This document shows, in pieces, positions 6,754 to 9,499 of a stretch of DNA of 9,499 nt. Every line of letters starts with the position of its first letter. The stretch's first letter is position 1. Both the position numbers and the translations under genes were made by a program. The notes under the pieces are model-generated. The model made no database searches and was not told the DNA's origin. It saw only the letters and a program-made list of their open reading frames with translations. The stretch comes from Mucilaginibacter sp. GTDB lineage: Bacteria; Bacteroidota; Bacteroidia; Sphingobacteriales; Sphingobacteriaceae. The stretch covers positions 1 through 9,499 of the forward strand of contig JAICXZ010000066.1 of the NCBI GenBank assembly GCA_025934475.1, given 5' to 3'.

Positions 6754-6993
6754 ATGAAGATAAAAGTGCTGGCATTTGGCATAGCGAAGGATATTTTTGG
6801 TAGCCCCACCGCAGAACTAGATATTATTGGAGATACTACAGCCGATCTTAAGGACGCATTGGAGACAACCTATCCCAGGTTAAGACAACTGGCCTCATAC
6901 ATGGTTGCCGTTAACAATGAATACGCCCAGGACAATAGCCAACTAACCGAACGCGACGAGATAGCTATCATACCGCCAGTTAGTGGTGGTTGA
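6754..6993 (+). CDS. moaD: Molybdopterin synthase small subunit (sulfur carrier MoaD)
   Basis: A 79-residue ubiquitin-like sulfur carrier. It ends in PPVSGG, and the C-terminal Gly-Gly is the residue pair that MoeB adenylates and that is then converted to thiocarboxylate to supply the dithiolene sulfurs of molybdopterin. The N-terminal MKIKVLAFGIAKDIFG, the central LKDALETTYPRL helix and the ERDEIAIIPPVSGG tail are all typical of MoaD rather than ThiS. The length is normal. The partner MoaE starts 76 bases downstream across a strong inverted repeat, and the activating enzyme is the convergent moeB-rhodanese gene. Transcription may start at the -7-like element immediately upstream or continue from the permease gene. 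Confidence 0.95.
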   Translation: MKIKVLAFGIAKDIFGSPTAELDIIGDTTADLKDALETTYPRLRQLASYMVAVNNEYAQDNSQLTERDEIAIIPPVSGG

Positions 6994-7049
6994 TTATCGT
7001 CCCAACGCCCATTCCCGTCGGCTGTGTCCTCACAGCCGACAAACGATAA
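6994..7049. repeat. Nested inverted repeat (REP-like hairpin) between moaD and moaE
   Basis: A perfect 10-base inverted repeat, GTCGGCTGTG (7017-7026) and CACAGCCGAC (7031-7040), surrounds a TCCT loop. Outside it, TTATCGT (6994-7000) and ACGATAA (7043-7049) form a second 7-base perfect pair, leaving a 16-base bulge on the left and 2 bases on the right. The element begins directly after the moaD stop codon. No T run follows on either strand, so it is not an ordinary intrinsic terminator. The compact GC-rich hairpin in an intergenic gap suggests a REP-type or other small dispersed palindrome, or an mRNA structure that sets the moaD to moaE ratio. Confidence 0.7.
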
Positions 7050-7069
7050 AACGAGAAGCGACATAACAA

Positions 7070-7489
7070 TTGAATACGCAAATAAAAATATCGAACCAAC
7101 CATTAAATATTCAATCCTGTATCGATTGGGTTATGACCCCACAATCTGGTGGAATCGACGTTTTTATCGGCACGGTTCGCGATGTGACGAAAGGCAAAAG
7201 GGTTTTACGACTGGAGTTTGAGGCTTATGAGCCTATGGCTTTAAAGGAAATGGAAAAGATCGCGGCACAGACTTTTGAAAAATGGCCGGTTCAGAAATTA
7301 CTGATTCATCATCGTATCGGGGTTTTAGAGGTTGGCGAGGTACCGGTGGTGATTGCTGTTTCCTGCGCACATCGTGACGCTGCTTTTCAGGCTTGCCGTC
7401 ATGTGATCGACACTTTAAAACAAACTGTTCCTATCTGGAAAAAGGAAGTTTTTGAGGATGGGGAAACGTGGGTGGCGGCGCATCCGTAG
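7070..7489 (+). CDS. moaE: Molybdopterin synthase large subunit (MoaE)
   Basis: The catalytic subunit of molybdopterin synthase, which with thiocarboxylated MoaD converts cyclic pyranopterin monophosphate to molybdopterin. The 139-residue product has the family motifs DVFIGTVRD (30-38), LEFEAYEPMA, IHHRIGVLEVGE, VSCAHRDAAFQACR and PIWKKEVFEDG. Lys117 and Lys124 have the same 7-residue spacing as the two catalytic lysines of E. coli MoaE (Lys119 and Lys126). The start is a problem: the reading frame has a stop at 7064-7066, the first usable codon is TTG at 7070, and the first in-frame ATG is at 7133 (residue 22), which would remove the first strand. I therefore use TTG. The gene converges on the moeB-rhodanese gene with 53 bases between stops. 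Confidence 0.93.
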   Translation: MNTQIKISNQPLNIQSCIDWVMTPQSGGIDVFIGTVRDVTKGKRVLRLEFEAYEPMALKEMEKIAAQTFEKWPVQKLLIHHRIGVLEVGEVPVVIAVSCAHRDAAFQACRHVIDTLKQTVPIWKKEVFEDGETWVAAHP

Positions 7490-7493
7490 TCTG

Positions 7494-7539
7494 AATCACA
7501 GATTTTGACTGATTGATTTGATTACACTGATTTGTGTTT
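7494..7539. terminator. Possible weak bidirectional terminator in the convergent gap
   Basis: The gap between the moaE and moeB stops is AT-rich and holds an imperfect inverted repeat: CACAGAT (7497-7503) pairs with ATTTGTG (7530-7536) through one G-U pair, extended outward by two A-T pairs after a mismatch. T-rich bases follow on the + strand side. TGATT recurs several times inside the loop. A terminator for both converging units would be expected here, but the stem is weak. Confidence 0.3.
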
Positions 7540-7542
7540 ACC

Positions 7543-8589
7543 TCACCAATCTTTCAGTCCCGCTTCGAGCGATAATACAATAGCATCCGGGTATTTCTTT
7601 TTTATCAATTTCACTGCTTCTGCACTTCGTCTGCCAGTTGCGCAGTACAATACTCTCGGGGTAATAGAATTAAAATATTCGATCTGCTCTTCTATCTCTT
7701 CCAAAGGAATATGCTCACCTCCAATATCGAATAAATCGCGCTCCTGAAACGTTCGCACGTCTACCAATTCGTAAAGATTTTCTTCCAGTGCCTTTTTTAG
7801 TTCATCAGCCGTGACAACAGGTGCTTCTATTGTCTTGACGAGTCTTTCAATCTTAGTTTTGGTCACCGAACCGATTTTAATTACCCGGCTTTGCATCGTC
7901 TGCGCATCGAAGATTAGTATCTTTCCTGACAGCAGTTCCCCGGTCCTGGTTATGTACTTAATAACCTCGTTGGCCTGCATACAGCCGACAATTCCGGCCA
8001 GAGTTGGGATTACCCCACCTTCGGCGCAATTGGGCACTTGGGTGGCATCAACCTGCGGATATAAGTCACGGTAATTAGGCGAAGAGCTACTATCGGAATT
8101 CTTCACGTTCCAAACAGCCACCTGTCCTTCGTATTGATAAATTGCACCATAAACAAGCGGCTTCCCGGACATCACAGCGGCGTCATTTAGAAGATATCGC
8201 GTCTCGAAATTGTCGGTTCCATCAACAACGATATCGTATTGTGATATTACGTCCAAAGCATTTGACGAGGTGATCTTTAAATTGTGCGGAACAAGTTGGA
8301 TATCCGGATTCTGTCTTTTCAGTTTTTCGATTGCCACCGCGACTTTCTTTTTTCCGGCGTCTTCGGGACCATACAGAATTTGCCTATGCAGGTTACTGAT
8401 CGATATAATATCAAAATCAGCAACTCCTATCGTCCCCACTCCCGCCGAAACCAGGTATTGCAAAGCGGGACAACCCAAGCCACCTGCTCCCGCAATCAAT
8501 ACCTTAGCTTGCCGCAACAATTGCTGAGCTGCATCGCCAAAACCGGGTAAAGCGATCTGGCAACTGTACCGGGTAAAATCGGTCGACAT
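7543..8589 (-). CDS. moeB: MoeB-type adenylyltransferase fused to a rhodanese domain
   Basis: An E1-like enzyme that adenylates the MoaD C-terminus and probably also transfers sulfur to it. The 348 residues comprise a ThiF/MoeB domain (about 1-240) and a C-terminal rhodanese domain (about 257-348). MoeB motifs are GAGGLG (34-39) for nucleotide binding, SNLHRQ (65-70), Lys82, DGTDNFETR with Asp126 for Mg-ATP, and VPNCAEGGV with Cys188, equivalent to E. coli MoeB Cys187. The rhodanese loop is YCATGRRS with persulfide-carrying Cys316. This is the layout of eukaryotic MOCS3/Uba4 and mycobacterial MoeZ/MoeBR. The two CxxC pairs that bind zinc in E. coli MoeB are absent: the first site reads NYRDLYP, and only five cysteines exist (10, 40, 188, 203, 316), none paired as CxxC. 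The start overlaps the upstream mobA stop as TGATG, implying translational coupling. ThiS activation is an alternative, but the moaD/moaE context favours the molybdenum cofactor. Confidence 0.92.
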   Translation of the reverse strand: MSTDFTRYSCQIALPGFGDAAQQLLRQAKVLIAGAGGLGCPALQYLVSAGVGTIGVADFDIISISNLHRQILYGPEDAGKKKVAVAIEKLKRQNPDIQLVPHNLKITSSNALDVISQYDIVVDGTDNFETRYLLNDAAVMSGKPLVYGAIYQYEGQVAVWNVKNSDSSSSPNYRDLYPQVDATQVPNCAEGGVIPTLAGIVGCMQANEVIKYITRTGELLSGKILIFDAQTMQSRVIKIGSVTKTKIERLVKTIEAPVVTADELKKALEENLYELVDVRTFQERDLFDIGGEHIPLEEIEEQIEYFNSITPRVLYCATGRRSAEAVKLIKKKYPDAIVLSLEAGLKDW

Positions 8590-9499
8590 CAGGCGTTGGC
8601 AATCTTTTGATGAATGGTTCTTTTCACCTTTTCGAGGTCTTCCGGAGTATTGACATTAGTCAGGGCATCCGGATTTTCGGGCTGCAATAACTTCACATCA
8701 CTATTGATCAGCACTTTGCGCGGGCAGGAATAACCCTGGGAAAGAAAAGCGAGCAACAGCGGGTAACTTTTAGGCTCCCAAATAGTAATTAGCGGTTCCG
8801 GGAACTCATCATAAGGGCTTTTAAATGTAGTCGCAATTTTAGATGGATCACGCTGATTAATCAGGTATTGAACAGTGTCTGTATCAAGCAAAGGCAGGTC
8901 ACAGGCTATCACGAACCAGGCGCTATCCGGTTGCTGACGGAAAGCGGATAATATTGCCCCATAGGGTCCTAAACCAGTAAATGTATCCGGTAACACATTG
9001 TAATCAGCAGGAATTTGTGAGCGCTGATCTTCCCGGCACGAGATAAACACTTCCGGGCAAAGCGATTTCAGCATATCGGCAACATAATAACGTTGCTCCT
9101 TGCCAAACAAGTTTACAGCACCTTTGTCGAAACCCATGCGCTGGCTTTTGCCGCCGGCCAGAACCAAGCCATTCAACGCTGGCTTGGCTCGCTCCAGCTT
9201 ATTTCTAAAAAATGTGATAATCTTTTCTGTCTCTTCAAGTCGGTAAACCGGCACTTCAGGTCTATCGGCCAGTTTTTCGTGGATAAAATCAAAGATTTCC
9301 TCCGTGTTTTCCGCCAGCAGTATCAATTGAATATCCGTCAGCTGCTCTAGTCGTTTTTGGAGTGAAGCGCGTTTGTTTTCATAAATAATCACCACCTGCG
9401 ATTTGGCTTGCTGGTGGTTGCCGTTTACTAAAATCAAATCAGCCTCGTTAAACTGCTGTTTGAAAGGAACGAATCTCAGCGGATCAGCATAATTGAACT
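8589..9499 (-). CDS. mobA: MobB-MobA-type molybdenum cofactor guanylyltransferase, N-terminus beyond the window
   Basis: The C-terminal two thirds is a MobA-like nucleotidyltransferase that attaches GMP to molybdopterin. It has the GTP-binding loop LAGGKSQRMGFDKG (LAGGKSQRMG coded at 9161-9132), a GLGPYGAI segment, the metal-binding IACDLPLLD (Asp coded at 8900-8898) and the closing NVNTPEDLEKV. Before it lie about 108 visible residues that are not part of MobA. They include ADLILVNGNHQQ and then a basic and acidic helix-rich stretch, resembling the C-terminal half of MobB, where DLVLVEGFK is usual, so a MobB-MobA fusion is likely. The frame is open through the right edge, so the true start and any P-loop lie outside. 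The TTG at 9437 is not a credible start, as in-frame coding continues upstream of it. The stop shares one base with the moeB start. MobA is confident; MobB is inferred. Confidence 0.85.
   Translation of the reverse strand, partial: FNYADPLRFVPFKQQFNEADLILVNGNHQQAKSQVVIIYENKRASLQKRLEQLTDIQLILLAENTEEIFDFIHEKLADRPEVPVYRLEETEKIITFFRNKLERAKPALNGLVLAGGKSQRMGFDKGAVNLFGKEQRYYVADMLKSLCPEVFISCREDQRSQIPADYNVLPDTFTGLGPYGAILSAFRQQPDSAWFVIACDLPLLDTDTVQYLINQRDPSKIATTFKSPYDEFPEPLITIWEPKSYPLLLAFLSQGYSCPRKVLINSDVKLLQPENPDALTNVNTPEDLEKVKRTIHQKIANA

Noticed and set aside
7017..7040. Hairpin as an intrinsic terminator after moaD
   Set aside because: No T run follows the stem on either strand; the downstream bases are A-rich on the + strand.
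7024..7221. Open frame on the + strand overlapping the hairpin and the 5-prime part of moaE
   Set aside because: It is in another frame from the clear MoaE homologue and its first residues come from the inverted repeat; no domain is visible.
9435..9437. TTG at 9437 as the start of the MobA gene
   Set aside because: The frame remains open upstream to the window edge and the residues there continue the MobB-like sequence, so the start must lie outside.

Overview
The window looks like chromosomal DNA of a Bacteroidota bacterium, most likely a Sphingobacteriaceae member such as Mucilaginibacter or Pedobacter. The evidence is A-rich leaders before start codons in place of Shine-Dalgarno sites, a TAnnTTTG-type -7 element before moaD, secreted glycoside hydrolases with a lipoprotein mutarotase, and protein sequences that read like that group. 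The genus is an inference; no RNA marker is present.

Region 1 (about 1-3358, + strand) is a tight three-gene hemicellulose operon: a secreted GH43 beta-propeller hydrolase, a secreted clan GH-A (GH5-like) hydrolase and a lipoprotein aldose 1-epimerase, with gaps of 10 and 11 bases. Together they would trim arabinose- or xylose-containing polysaccharide outside the cytoplasm and equilibrate the released sugar anomers. It probably continues upstream of the window. Region 2 (3420-4128) holds a small BamE/SmpA-like lipoprotein with an extra C-terminal membrane segment, converging on a 69-residue iron-sulfur protein of the YjdI/Fer4_19 type.

Region 3 (4213-6733, + strand) is a two-gene unit with a one-base gap: a Rieske non-heme iron oxygenase with complete Rieske and mononuclear iron ligands, related to the choline/carnitine monooxygenase group, and an APC-superfamily amino acid permease. 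The pair suggests uptake and oxidation of an amino acid or quaternary amine, but the substrate is unknown and no reductase is seen.

Region 4 (6754-9499) is a molybdenum cofactor cluster. moaD and moaE (+ strand) encode the two molybdopterin synthase subunits and are separated by a striking nested inverted repeat. Converging on them (- strand) are a MoeB-rhodanese fusion and, upstream of it and overlapping by one base, a MobA guanylyltransferase with a MobB-like N-terminal part that runs off the right edge. Together they cover MoaD activation and sulfuration, dithiolene formation and guanylylation; moaA, moaC and moeA are not in the window.

I see no tRNA, rRNA, insertion sequence, CRISPR array or defence system. 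No wholly new system is evident. The most interesting points are the Rieske-permease pair, the zinc-less MoeB-rhodanese, the MobB-MobA fusion, the nested hairpin between moaD and moaE, and a short heptamer repeat upstream of the oxygenase.
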